Source: Varroa destructor (lineage: Eukaryota; Arthropoda; Arachnida; Mesostigmata; Varroidae). From it: a stretch of 64,000 nt of DNA. The notes beneath the pieces are model-generated. The model saw nothing but the letters and a program-made list of their open reading frames with translations. It did no database searches and was not told the origin of the DNA. The number at the start of each line of letters is the position of its first letter. Positions within the stretch are counted from its first letter, which is position 1. Where the stretch lies: positions 28,896,220 to 28,960,219 of the forward strand of contig NW_019211457.1 in assembly GCF_002443255.2 (NCBI RefSeq), given 5' to 3'. Positions 36,713 to 49,800 of the stretch are shown here, one piece after another. The translations under genes and the position numbers were made by a program.

Positions 36713-38596
36713 TATGGTTATATATTCGATGACGCCAACCAAATAAGCTCTGAAATGACGCTTAACGATGTACTAGACGAAAACAAAACAAGCCGTCCAA
36801 ACGGGCTGCATTCATGGACAATACATGCAATCACGATTCATATATGACCCAATTATGATTACGATAACTGCTATTATTATTATTATCAAGTTTTTATGAC
36901 AGGCCAATGTCAGAAGTCAGTAATCTAACGTAATAAAACGATGAATCGGTCGTATTTAATCAATCTGCACCGGGCGATTGATCGCAGCCGTCTCTTATCA
37001 ATCACTGTTGCTCAGCGCTTCGTTCTCCTGTTACCTAGCAGCAGGTCATCATCGAGCACCTACCCTGGCAAGGGATTGTCGATATTTACCTTCATTACGA
37101 TAGTGGAACAAATGACTGAACGGAGCCATGTCGTGGCGCGCGTTTCGACGCTTATACATATTATGTATTGTTCTAAGCTGGTCGTGCTAGTATCGGCACC
37201 ATATAACAATATCTATGCTAGTGCAAGTCATAAATTGCATATTGTATCGTTGTTCTATCAAAATGCTTGGCTCTAATGCTCGTTTTTCCGTAGTTTCAAC
37301 AAAGTTCGTTCATTCCTATAGGGCTGCCAGCACCTAAGTCAGTCATCACTGCGTTGAGTAGCGAAAGGGATTTGGTCGCAAAGATGTATCTTTCGTTTGA
37401 ATAGAAACAAATCTTTCTTCATCCTCACTTTATCTTATTGATTTACCTTATTTTATCTAATTGATAACATCAGAAAGGATATTTGTGCCACATCCACCAA
37501 AGGCCCTATAATTGAAAGGATCACTGAAAGTTTGTGAAGCTTAAAGTTGATTCGCCGAGAGATTGGCTGTGAATATTCGATTATTATTATTATTAAATGT
37601 CGACGATTTACGTTTGCGAGACTAGCAGGATCTTACACACTAGTAAATGCCTCAAGGGCAACAAAACAATCAACGTGAACCTGTATACGGCCCAGTTTCA
37701 TTGCATAAAAGATAAAGATACCCCTTCCTACAGCGATGATGTGAGACTACACACAGCGGAGGTCGTTAAAACCGCCGTTGCAGGAACTTCAGGGGAAAAT
37801 TCTTTAAAATACTCGATAATTGAAACAGTGCCAAAAGCTGGCTGGAAGAATTTTTTAACACCAAACTCGAAAGTTCTTGCGACAAACAAACCGCTTGGAA
37901 CAGCGGACCAGGTCCTCGAGGATGATGGCAAGTTCATAGAAGATTCATTTGTTGAGTGAAACGCTGTGCTTATTTTTATGTGAAAAAACATTACATTTTT
38001 TAATAGCCAGATTTTTTAGAACTGATGCAAAGCAAAAGCAGTTTGACATACGGGGAACACTGGGAAAATGGATAACGTTAGAGACTGTAAAACACGAAAG
38101 GCCTAGCGTCGTAGACCTAAAGAAAATTAGCATGCTTGTTTCCTTATTTCCCATATTTACGGAGGGTTTTTATAATAAATTCTCACTTTTTTTCGTGACG
38201 ATTTTGAAAAGCATCTGGTTCTCTATTTACACTAAGACAATGTCACAAGTTTTTTCTTCTAACCCATATCTAAACATCTACAGGTATTGACAAGTGCTGG
38301 TCTAAAGATTCGCTCAAGCGTCATTGACAGAGCAGAAGACGCTAATAAACAAATGTACGTACCAAGTGTTTTTTTTCTTTTAGTACGGTGTTAATTTTAA
38401 TTGCTCTTCTGTTATTGCGTTTCAAGACGGAAACATATCGTGATCGTTTTTTTTTCTTTGAATGTCACAAATCTACAAGGACGTAGATGCATTAGTATTG
38501 AATCAGACGATGGGTATTATCATGTGTTTTGTTATCGGAACGGCAACACTTCTGCACCGCTTATTTCGCGTTGGAAATGAAAAACGAGCTCGTTAA
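36713..38596 (+). CDS. Multi-exon gene of unknown family, possible C-terminal membrane anchor
   Basis: Proposed exons: 36713-about 36800 (3' edge unclear), 37322-37385, 37474-37533, 37734-37955, 38020 to between 38086 and 38137, 38284-38358, 38480-38596. Phases agree across 37322-38020: 64-, 60- and 222-base exons with GTATCT, GTGAAG and GTGAAA donors and good acceptors (CATTCCTATAG, TTGATAACATCAG, CCCCTTCCTACAG). About 73% of codons in the 222-base exon and 76-79% in several others begin with a purine. Peptides are charged and low in Arg, Cys and Trp, for example DICATSTKGPIIERITES, FDDVRLHTAEVVKTAVAGT, VLEDDGKFIEDSFVE and QFDIRGTLGKWITLE. The last exon contains MGIIMCFVIGTATLLHRLF, a likely single membrane span, then RVGNEKRAR and TAA. 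The weakest points are the donor of the first exon and the join from 38.1 to 38.28 kb; GTACGT at 38355 is the better donor but breaks phase. I recognise no family. Confidence 0.5.
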
Positions 38597-41500
38597 CTCT
38601 ACTTACTACTAAGTTCTTGCTGCTCGTTGCTTGGCAATTTGTATTTTTGCCAATAATTTTAATCCTCAAAGACTGTCCTCGGGCCAACACCGTAATATTT
38701 AATGATTTCAAACAGCCCGATATAGGCGTCACCCTATTCGAATTCAGCCGGCTTGCAATTTTCACCTCATAGCCCTGTACGAATATCCCTAAGCTATCTG
38801 CTATCATTAGTAGCCTGTAGCAAACGGATAAGAGGTCGCTCAAATCTCCTTCTTCATTGCCTTCCATATAACAGCGACCTTAGTGGTCGTCGAAGCTGCC
38901 CCGTCACCCTTTCTCGATCTTAATGTTTCGTTCGTCGCTGCTAGCGTACCTTCCCCTAGTATAGATTCCATCAGCTCCTATGGCACATGTGTCCCCCGTC
39001 GTGACTCGTTGGCTTTTTTCGTCTGATTCCCGGTAATTCGCTTGTGCTCTCTACTTAGTCTTCTAGTCTCGCTTGCTCATAGTCAATGTGTTAAAAAATC
39101 CTTTGCATATGATGGTGCATCTGAGTGGCGGTGCATCTCCTCTATCAACGAAAGGCAAGATGACCTTGAATCAACACCCCCGATCTATAACTCTGTTTTA
39201 TTCAGCCAAAGGAAGCCTATCTTATTCGAAAATCGGGACTTGGCTGGGCTTCAAGTGGACGTCAACAATTTTGCAGGTCGCGACCAAGCCTTGGCCTTGA
39301 CCAGCCATAAACTTTTGGTGACAGCTTCCCACGAACCCGTAATAGCAACAGAACAAAAACGCCAGGCCAGAATTCCCCAGTAGCTTGAAGAGACAGGAAT
39401 ACAAGGGTGAAATGGACTCCCAAACCAAGAAGGAACAAAGTGAGCTTTTCTGCTCTGATTCGCGCCGCGAATCAACTCGATTCCAAAAATAACTAAACCT
39501 TTATTCCACCCTGAATACGCACTGCTGCGCAGAATTCTACAACGATAGGTCGTACGGATGTACCTACAGATGTGGCCCTAAACGTGATGCAATGCGAACA
39601 TATAAGAAACATCTATATATGGATTGTTGCCAGTGTTCTTTTGCGCTTGCACACCGCAAACACGATTGGACGGTAGCTGTTGGCCTTAAATAGGCAACGC
39701 GCTATTGCAGACCCTACCTTTGAGATGCCGCTGGAATAGTGCCTGTGTATATCGTAATGGGGGCGCCGGCAGTGTGTGAGGAAAGCTTAAAAAGCGGGCG
39801 AAGAAGTATTTCTGGGTCATATATCCATTTATCGCCATCGACCATGGACGATGGCTCATCGCCGATCATCCATCATATTAGCGTAGGCGGCCGGAGGGGG
39901 GCTGAATGCATAACACAGAGTGTATTAATAAGAGAAGCAGAGTAGAGCTGCTACGCTGCGTGGCATATGCGATGCGAACTCCACGGTAGAATTTACCATC
40001 CACCACTACGACGTCGGCAAACTTCCCCTGACGCGCCCGCGTGCAGAGTTCACGCCAAACAAGCTTGAGCAAATAAAGCAAAAATTGAACAGAACGCTTC
40101 CTTCTCTGCCCAGTTTACTTACGATTACGAAGTTTTACAGGGGAAAAGCGACCAATAGAGAAATCTGGAGAACGTAAAGGATAGAGGTATGACATAATGG
40201 AGGACCGAAGGTAACATTAAAAGATTATTTACACTGAAAGATTTCTATTTGCCAATTAAAACACGGGCGCATACAATAACATAGATAAGAAAATGTGCTG
40301 TGTTATATCGATTAAGACTATTCTGTGGGGTTTGGATGCCTGCAAGGCTTAGGCCACACGTAGGGGATTATGCTATGCTTCCGTCATTAAATAGTAGTTT
40401 ATTTGTCAACAAAGACGCTGTAACGAACGGTATTGTGAAGGAATAAAACAGTGAATATCACGTAACTACAGATGATTGGTACGCGTATTTCACGAGGTAT
40501 GGCTTATTGAAACACTGATGCGCTTCTTTCATTGCGCCAGTCACACCAAAGAAAAAAAGCCTTTTATAGATCTTCCCGGCAAAAAAGTAACTCGGCAGGG
40601 ACAAATTATCACAAGGAGTATAGCAACAATGTTGCTGGAGAAATTTACGGTTGGAGTTTGCATGGCTGAGTGAATGAAGAGAGTCCAGAGTTGAAGATGG
40701 CGAGTCGCGACACGATGGGAGTTTGCTAGAAGAATAATATTTATCAGCTGAGCTTAAAATCAGGACATCTTCGATGAACGTCTGAGGCTCGAGACCCCTC
40801 TTTTGACCTGTACGCCGCGGGCCAACAGGTCATAGTGCCGTCACTGCTGAACTGAACACAAGGTTCAACGACGAGGGCCTCGAACGATATTATGGAGAAA
40901 GAGTTAGCATTAGAATCGCTTTAGTGAGCCATTTTTATTGAATAAACACTGAAAATTATTGAACCAATTTTATATCCGTTTTAATAAAATTGACATTGGT
41001 TATCTAGATGTTTTGTTATAGCCACCTTCGAGTTAATGCCTCCAACTACATCAGATGATGACCATCTGTTTGTTCTCCTTTTCTTCTTATCGTTAATATT
41101 TATAGTCATGCAGCTGCAAAATCCCTTGAATTGAAAAGCGGCGACGAATATCTAACGAACGTTAACTATGTACAGAAATGTTTACCCGTTCAGCCCCTTA
41201 CCAGTCGTAACAATATATCAATATTATGTAATCTTGGCGGATATAATATTCAGAAATATAGTTATTGTCTAGCTATTTTTTTCCATTACAATAAATTAAG
41301 ATTTATGCAACTGATTGATGTTTAAGGCTTTTTTTTTTTCAAAGCGTTATAAAATGATTAGAAGAAACGAAATGCTAACAGCTAACAGAACGCGTAAATA
41401 AATAAACAAACAAAACAATTTAATCGACAGATAATCGATAATACATAATCGAAGTATTATAAAAACAACGATATATCTGAAAAGCAGCTGAAATACGGCT

Positions 41501-42366
41501 GTTTGTTGTGGAACAAATTCGGTGGTTTTTTTTTTTTACAAAAGAAGAAAAAACCATCCGTCGAACAGTTCATCAGATTACGTTTACCTATAATCTATAC
41601 GCTGATGACAGCTATAATTTGTTCGATTAAATTGAAGCTGAAAGATATTATAGATAGGATCAACTAATTTACAACGGCGTTCGTTAGTGGACGGTCGACG
41701 AGGTGGTATCGGGCGACCGACTCGCGTTCAACTTTAGTGAGAGAAATGGCAGAATTTATAACAATCACCGCAGCCAGCTAATTTAGCTGATTACAAAATT
41801 ATAATGATACCTAACCGTGTTCCTCATATGTGACCAGTGTCAACGTATCGTTCTTAAATGTATAGACGAAGTAAATAAATCGTATTGTTCATGAGCGAGA
41901 TTCATATTGCTTCACGCCCGATACTTCTTCTATTCACATATCTATTTAGAAAAAGATTTCTCGGTGGTGATACGGCGAATGATTCTTCCCTATACCAGAA
42001 TAATTTGAAAGCAAATTTTGCGGAAAATTGCGAAAACATTTTTCTGTGTATAATGTAAATATTTCGATATGGGTGAAGCCCAAGGTCTATCCAGGCAGAT
42101 ATTTTTCAGTGCTAGCTATGCCCCATCGCCTTATGGGAAAGAAAACTCGTTTCAAGCCTGTCAGCAGTACGGATGTACTAGTTTAAATAGGGCTTTATTG
42201 AATAAACGCCAGTACTGTTGACGGGCACGAACATCTTATCGAACAATATATAGCATTAATCCGTTGTCGTTTTATAGAAATTCAATTGCTTTGCTTTAGC
42301 TTCAGTCGTCTCCTTCTGTAGGGCCTCAGCGCCTTAGTTCCTCGAAGAGCGCGTAGGTGTATTGCA

Positions 42367-42393
42367 ATATATATATATATATATATATATATA
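42367..42393. repeat. (AT)13 microsatellite
   Basis: 27 bases of alternating AT. Confidence 0.95.
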
Positions 42394-43558
42394 CACTCTG
42401 TTAAGTAAGTATTCGTTCCTGAATATTTACAGAACAGTCGTTCCACTTATTTACTTTCACATGTCGTAACTTTTTCGATCAGGCGCTATGACCTGGATTC
42501 GATGAAAGTGTTCCTGTTTGATATGTGGCTTTTTTTTTTTTATATGAACGCTGAAAAACGACTGCCTCCCGTAAAATCGTCGTCTCAAGTAACCCTACTA
42601 TACATATATACGAGCTTCTACTTAGCCGTCAAACAAATATGTATCCGAATATATTCTTATCTTCGGCTTGACAACACACACAGCCGTGTGTAAAATTTCA
42701 AACAATAATAGCTACCCAATAACATCATGCGCATAATGTCTAGCTCCACAAAAGTCCAAGCCAATCCAGCTGCTGTACGTCGTCCCTGGAAATGGCATTC
42801 AGCGCCATCGAACACCCACTGAAACACGACCGCTGCACAGGTAATCATCGTAGTCAACGACGAACGGCATCGCCATCGGGACGCTAATAATTGTTGTGGT
42901 TGTAATAATAACAACAGCGAATGTAGCCGTCTGTCACCGCTTATGAGCGTTGTTGGCGGCCGCTGAAATCGCCTTATGATCGCCCGCTTTCGATGCTTCC
43001 ACTGCACCATAGCATTGATATGCTGATCCAGCTTGCGTGCGTCGTGTTAGTCCTTATGGCTGATGCTTCGCGGTGCACCGGCCATGAAAACCGCCATTGG
43101 TGCTGTCAAAGAGCGTCATAGCCATTCCGATTGCTGGCGATCCAACCCCTGTTGGCGTGTTGATCTGCCTGTGTCGACTTCTTTTTTCATCGACTGCCAC
43201 GCTACTATAATCGCAATGACGCTATCACATTGCGTTCCGACCGATCGGTCTCTCTCTCTCTGGAGTGGCGTGAGGTATGAGAGTTATGCGCTTTTCTTTA
43301 AATGAATGCGTAGTCAAACAGCCAACCAATCGTGCAAGTAGCGCCAATAGAAGTATTATCCGGCCAATCCATAGACGACGAAAGTCTGCGCTAACTGTTC
43401 ATCGGGGCGGAGCCCTCTGCGGGCGTGGTTCTACACGTTCCCCATCGCCCCTCGCTGTGTCCCCGCTGCTACCGCAAGAGTCGATTGCGTTTATCGGCGG
43501 AGTCGGCGGCAGAGTCCCAGTGGAAACCAATTCACTGACCCAATAGGCAACGTCTAGC

Positions 43559-43561
<3 letters not shown>

Positions 43562-43590
<29 letters not shown>
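43562..43590. repeat. (AT)14 microsatellite
   Basis: 29 bases of alternating AT at the right end of a GC-richer island. Confidence 0.95.
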
Positions 43591-43596
<6 letters not shown>

Positions 43597-45044
43597 ATTC
43601 TAATGAGATGCTAACGTCGTTGCGGATATACTCATTGAATGAGGTTGTCGATATTTACTGATTGTTCATCTTGAAATTTTTTTTAAGCTAACGACCGCAA
43701 AATGTACGACTTCCTAAGACCACGGGCGACGCTGTTTTTAAATTTTAAAACGGTTCGAGTACTAGAATTCAGTGCCATATAATCCCGATTCATTGTCATA
43801 CAGCGCTCGAACGTTAGGCTCAGCCCCAATACCTAACGTTGTTTCCGCCGAGACCACCTGTCTCTAACTCCCCAATCACCCCAGATCTTCAATTAACATT
43901 ACTACATACTGATAAGTATGACTTACGCCATTGGATCGTCAGGCCGGGGCTACCCTGAGCAGATTTTATACGTCTCCGGATAGGTTTGTTCCCTGTTCAC
44001 AAGATAACCTCCCGTGCGTTCTATAAACCTAACCGCAAAACATTGTCAGCAACCGTAATAGCCGTTCTTTTTCCCCCGAAATGTCCGTTTCCAGAGTTTC
44101 ATCCGCGCTCCGATTGGCGATCAATGAACACCCTCATTCCGTTCCCTAAGGGTAATCTCATTCATCCCGCTATATGACATGCTGTAGTATAAGTAAACAC
44201 CGTACAGCTTGCCAATGTATAATGTGCAGTACTTCCCACGGCCGCAGTGCACAGGACACAAATGTCAGATGAGGCTTTACAAGTTTTGTGAAGACCACTT
44301 TGAAAGCTTCGTGACCCTTGAACATCTACCGGGCGTCGTGTGGGACCGTTTCACCGAAGCATACAATCGAGGCCTCTATGTTAAGGATAATATCCGTTAC
44401 TGCCGCTCCCGATGCAAAATTATTTCCTCCTACTCTTCCTATACCCTGCTCAAAACTTTGTTTCCGTAATATCGAGTTGTCCCAAAACATACGCCTTCCT
44501 TAAGCACTCAAGTTCCGGGGATCAGTGCCCACCAGGACCAAGGCGACGTTTGAGGTTAGGTTGCGGCAGGCCCTAAGCGCCCTCACTAGACGCTTCTAAA
44601 TAGCTTATTAACCGTGACCTCCGTAGCTTCGGATGCTGTCCAGACGGAGCCTCAAACATCGCAATCGATTTTGATTACGGTCTGTTCTTTCTTTCCTGAG
44701 GGCAATGTATGTTTCGCACTGTTCTGAAAATCTTTATAGAGGCTTTAATCCCTTTTCTGACGGTTTGCCTGATTTACTGCACTCCCCTCATTGCGAAATC
44801 GAGTCTGATACCCAGATATTTTGTCATTTTTTCTCCATCAAATGTTTATGTGAAAGGCTGTGTTCTTTCTGCCGTCGTACGAGTGCTCGTATACGACATA
44901 TGGTAAAATTTAACTTCTTCAGTATTCGCGTCAACCTTCATGAGGCGAATACCTAACGCAGCACCGTACTATAATTTACAGCTGCTGGTGATGCACCGCC
45001 ATTAAGAAGAAACATGTTAAAGAGAAATTCTAACGATAACGAGT

Positions 45045-45070
45045 TATATATATATATATATATATATATA
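45045..45070. repeat. (TA)13 microsatellite
   Basis: 26 bases of alternating TA. Confidence 0.95.
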
Positions 45071-45410
45071 GCAGTTTTAGCTATGAACGTATCTGGTGGC
45101 TAACAGCACAATGGGCCCAACCCACCGCTGACTGTTGTGTTACCGACGGGGCTGGGCCATAGGCGGCCGCCTATGCCAGCTTACCTGCCCTAAGCTTAAA
45201 CACTTTTTTGACTGGGCACGAAAGAGTGTCGTTCTCTGACTCGTGCTCGTCCCAACAGTGGAGCTGTACGTGTAATCAGCGACAGGGCGGACTAGTCGTG
45301 ATCCAGTCGCGTCTATGGCTGTCTGTGTGTGACCTTAACAACGATTTAGCGGTTTGAGCAATGCTATGATCCAACCGTTGTTGCTGGATTGTCCAAGAAG
45401 CAAATCTGCC

Positions 45411-45419
45411 CGCCGCCGC

Positions 45420-45457
<38 letters not shown>
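45411..45457. repeat. CCG triplet repeat with GTCGTC interruption
   Basis: About fifteen CCG/GCC units. On the minus strand the frames through it give poly-Ala or poly-Arg. It sits in a GC-richer island and may be a 5' leader or a homopolymeric coding tract; neither is established. Confidence 0.9.
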
Positions 45458-45458
<1 letters not shown>

Positions 45459-45801
45459 TGGGACTGCAGCATCTCTACCGTCCAGACACCTCTTTCTGTC
45501 AACGACGTTAAATGACAACGCCAACAAAAACGCAATGCTAGTCGCAACGTAAAACGCAATGGATAGGGTCTATTATACGTGCGCAGACCATCTGAGCGCT
45601 CCCTTGTGTAAAGGGCAGCCCTGAATCAGTGCGACGAGCCATTGGTCAGCTGTCGAATAGCCTTGCCGCTTGGGGGTGATTGTAAGTTAGGTTTGTGCAC
45701 ACGGCCGCAGTCGCACATAGAGCTTAGATAGGGGAGAGGTGTGACCACACGGTCGTTCTGTCCCCACTATAACGGGATATCCCAATGCTACAATATCCGC
45801 C

Positions 45802-46029
45802 TCAGACCACACTGGGCGTAGTGGTGTGGAGCTGGCGGTGATGGCGGCGGAAAGGCCTGGTCATTATGCGGGAAACAATGAAAAAAGTTACAGCCTTTGT
45901 ATGCCAGCCTCGTTTTGTAGCTGGATTTTGTTCGGTGCTTGAAATTTCAGCAATGTGGAAATGTAGCAACGAACGGTTTGTTGCGGATTCTCCATTGCTA
46001 GTCCAGCTGTAGAAGATATTCGATGCCAT
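45802..46029 (-). CDS. Candidate ORF or first exon, unknown protein
   Basis: A minus-strand ATG (ATAATGG context) begins MASNIFYSWTSNGESATNRS, continuing polar through HIAEISSTEQNPATKRGWHT, with about 61% purine-first codons. A donor-like GTAACT follows at AAGGCT, beyond which the frame becomes hydrophobic and His/Arg-rich and is less credible, so the real exon may be only 46 codons. Family unknown. Confidence 0.3.
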   Translation of the reverse strand: MASNIFYSWTSNGESATNRSLLHFHIAEISSTEQNPATKRGWHTKAVTFFIVSRIMTRPFRRHHRQLHTTTPSVV

Positions 46030-46814
46030 TATGCCTGCCTGGTAGTGAGCGCGCTAGAACGTCACAAAGCCAAATTGATATATATGTAAGTAGCAGCCAC
46101 AGATTAGGAGTGACAAACGTGGCGACTTTCTGCATAATTGATTCCTATGTGTCATGTTAGAAATGTTGTTTGTACCAGAAACTAAATAACCATAGCAAAC
46201 ATGACCCGTACAAATGAAGCAGAATTGACAATGGCTTAATTGTTTTCGACAAACAGACGCACCAAAGCTCTGAGGACATGCAGCCGAAATCGTTCTTAAC
46301 AATTGTCGTTGCAGATCAATTAAGTTGAATGCCAGCCATTAGTGGCAATACTTTGAATGTACAGGATGAACCAGTATAGGTCCGGTCAAAAACAACAGTA
46401 GATCCCAGCATTACACAATCGATACTCTCGTAACGGCGCTCGAACTGTGTTCTCTACCGTTTACTATTATTCTGAGAAGAATGAGATCTGCTGATCGCTG
46501 CCCGTTCGCTTGCGACGACGCCATCACGTAGGCAAAGGTAAAAAAAAACATGAAACAAATAACAGAACGACTAAGTAATCTGTACTGTCCAAATCGTGCT
46601 AAACGAGTGATGCAATCGACATTTGAATAAACCTCACCTGCACCGTTTACTGCAAGCATATACGAACTTACAATAGGTTAAGTAGTTTTGTTAATCTTCT
46701 TGAGCACCTATCTCGAGTCAAGTTCCTAGTACGAAATCGGGAACGCCTTAGCGTTGGAACTTTCCATGTGATATTCTGTCATCAAGACTTTGGCCATTCG
46801 TTCTCTCCATCGCT

Positions 46815-46849
<35 letters not shown>

Positions 46850-49800
46850 GGGAGGACTCCATAGAAGCCCATTTAATATTTTCATTCTATATTCTCGTTA
46901 CTGGCATTATTCCTATTGATTTTTTTCATCCAATATATACGTGATATAGATGACATCCTTGACAATTGGCTTCCTGCAGCGCATCTGCGACGACTGACCT
47001 TATCAATTGGTGGACCAACGAGCCGGGGTGAGCGGTCAGGCCGTATCGATTGTGCACAGATACAGTTGCAAGGAGATAACAGACACCCTGACGGTCATCG
47101 ATCGTCCAGCTCAGCTTCAGGCCAGCCACGTCGCCCATACACGCTTGCTGCTGTTAAAGTAAATAGTGTAGAATAAAGCGCGCAGCAACGGCAACAAATT
47201 ATGGCAGCCTAAGAACTACAGGCCGTGTCCAGATCATTATTTAAATCAGCGATCGATAGAGCTGTTACAGAGTTTTCGTGTCGTGCTTCATGTTGTTTTG
47301 CGGCCCTTAATGATATATATGTACAATACGTGTACGAGGATACTTGGCATACGAAGGCAAACGGGCGTACGCGTATTCCACAGTGCGATGGCTTTCACTG
47401 TTGAACGCGTATAGATAGGTAATAGGACGACGTTCTATATTGAGAGAAGCTCAATATTACGAAACGTTTAGTGAATAATCGCGAGACATCTTGATTAAGC
47501 TCTAGTCTTGTTTGACTGTCATATAATAGTATTCCAAGCTTGAATACCCTGAAGCATGAACGGTACAGGCGACAGCAGCCAACATTCAACTGTATCAGCA
47601 TCAGCTGGCTATTTAATGTCAAATTTACTGCCTTACGCCACAGGAAAAGAGTATAGATAAAGTTCGCCGGCATCAAACCATCACAGATACGGTTAGAAAC
47701 TCTGGCCAATATAGCATATCTGCCACTGTCCAGAAAAAGCTATTTGATTAAAAATATCAAATTTATAAAGGTGTCTTATTGTAGCGCAAAAATTTCGCGC
47801 CTACCTCGTACCTCATTAAGTGTTCATTTGATTTCCAGCTTTCCCTCTATGACTTCGCCTGAATAATCTGCTGAACAGAATGCGCCGATCATTTAGCATA
47901 AACTCGCTTGATATGGATGACGTTAGCCCCTTAGAATCTCCCTCGTTCTATCATCAGCGCCATCAGACCAACATTCTCTTCGTAACGTACGTGGATTGAA
48001 GAATGACGAAGAAATCGACGAACTCAACCTGTTAATATCTTGCGGTTTGGTTAGCGATCAAACATCGACGACAGGTACGTTCTGTTTATTATCTTCTTCA
48101 CGATTTTGGCCTCGTCGCCTGCAGTTGACCGAGTGAAATATCAAACCATAAAACAGCATTAACAGCGAAAAGCTTTCATTTCATTACGATATAGCAGCAT
48201 TCAATACCAAAACTGAGAAATACACAGACACGAAAAATCGCAGCGAAATATATAAAAAAAAAAAAAAAACAAAGCGAACGATTTGTACGGCAAAAAACAC
48301 CCCATTGCAGAGCTTATCACGAGGCTCGCGTTCTACTCGACGACGACGACTTTCCGGGGGTGGCAATTGCCGCAGCAGCTGTTGCGATTGGTGCTGTCGT
48401 GGAAATTTTTCTAAAAAAATGCTTTTCCTTTCTTCATGTCCGTCTTTCGATGCGAACAGCAACGCTAGCGCGCAACGAGCCATGAGCCCAATCAGAGTCT
48501 CCGATGTTTGCGTTTAACGGCAAAAATAGCGTCGACGACGCAGTCGCTGTGTGGTTCTGTGTTAGCCTTAGAGTTAAATGGCTGGGGGGAAGTAACGGCT
48601 GGGTTTTCTTGTGTTATGCTATGGAACTGTTGTCTGTGACGATATGTCTCGATCTTTTTCTACCAGCAGCGTCGGCGACACTCGCGGCTATCCGACTGGC
48701 TATGAAGTGCGGCTGTGTAATGAGACACGGCGTTAACGCTTGCTAGTTAGACAATTCAAAAATGAACTTCTGATGCGCCATGTCAACCCCCGGCAGCCTG
48801 TTCTTCAAGCGACGCGTCAACTCAACAACACAATCAGAGCCAACCCAAGCAGCGATGTCAATAGTCGCGGCACGAATACTCACAAATACAGCAGGCGAAA
48901 TAGCCGTCATAGACAGACATCGGCCGGCAGGCAGCGTTTCGACGCAGCAGTTCGCAGTCGTTCAACAAGTAAACTAACCAGGCTACCGAGTATCGGAGCG
49001 TCGGAAGAACAGAGCGATCGACGAACCAAACCGCCCTGTCTGATGCTACCTACAGTCGCTGCTGTGACTGTGTTTCGGGACTTCTCCCTCTAGCATTTTT
49101 TTTTCCCCTCTGTGATCTGTGGCATAGTGCGGTGTTCCACAAGGGTCAAAAATGCGGGATATGAGCGGCGGGGGTTGCCGCTGTTGGCATCCGGGCTGAT
49201 CATGCCCAGCGCGCGTTCCGTGTAGAAGACGGCAACCGTGCATGATTACAGTTGCATTGTAGCGACCATTACTTCTACGGTACTTGATGATGACTCCGGC
49301 GAAGTCGATATATTAGCTGGAAGTAATGGTGGCGGTATGCCGCCATCGTTGCGGCCGTTCCCCAACAGACCAGTTCACAGGCTCTTCGTGATGCCGTCTT
49401 ACGGTAGTTGATGTCGTAGTAGCAATTAGGCGTACCAGGAGTAAAATTAGGGGTAGGGGCAGGAGTTGTACCGATTGCAACGTTATGATTTGTCGTTGTT
49501 GATTAGGCGTGCGGTGCGCGTCTCGCATAGTTTTGTAGTGTTATGGCGTCGGAGACCCCGATGCTGCTGGTCACCGTGATCCTTTTAATGATGGTACATC
49601 GTTGACCTGATCAGCCGGTCGGCGACGAGCTGACTGAATGACAGCTATAGCTGTTGCGTAGTATAGTGCGTCATCTTAGCCAGGGCGTCGACGGCGCCAA
49701 CAGCAGCCAGATCGACAACGAGCTCGAATATCGCTACTGAGCATAATTAACTCTACCGACTGCAACTCTAAATTCAACCAAGGATTAAATAAAGTATGGC

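Larger units (their letters stand above)
38597..45801. other. Intergenic with a GC-richer island at about 42.7-43.6 kb
   Basis: Frames up to 117 codons occur on both strands in the island without coding bias. Several AT microsatellites and T runs. Nothing further recognised. Confidence 0.4.

Noticed and set aside
42657..43010. 117-codon minus-strand ORF in a GC-rich island
   Set aside because: Leu/Arg/Gln-rich mirror of CAG/CAA-type sequence without codon bias or splice context.
46849..47176. Exon following the (TC)14-AG acceptor-like site
   Set aside because: The acceptor is created by a microsatellite and the frame after it is short and chance-like.
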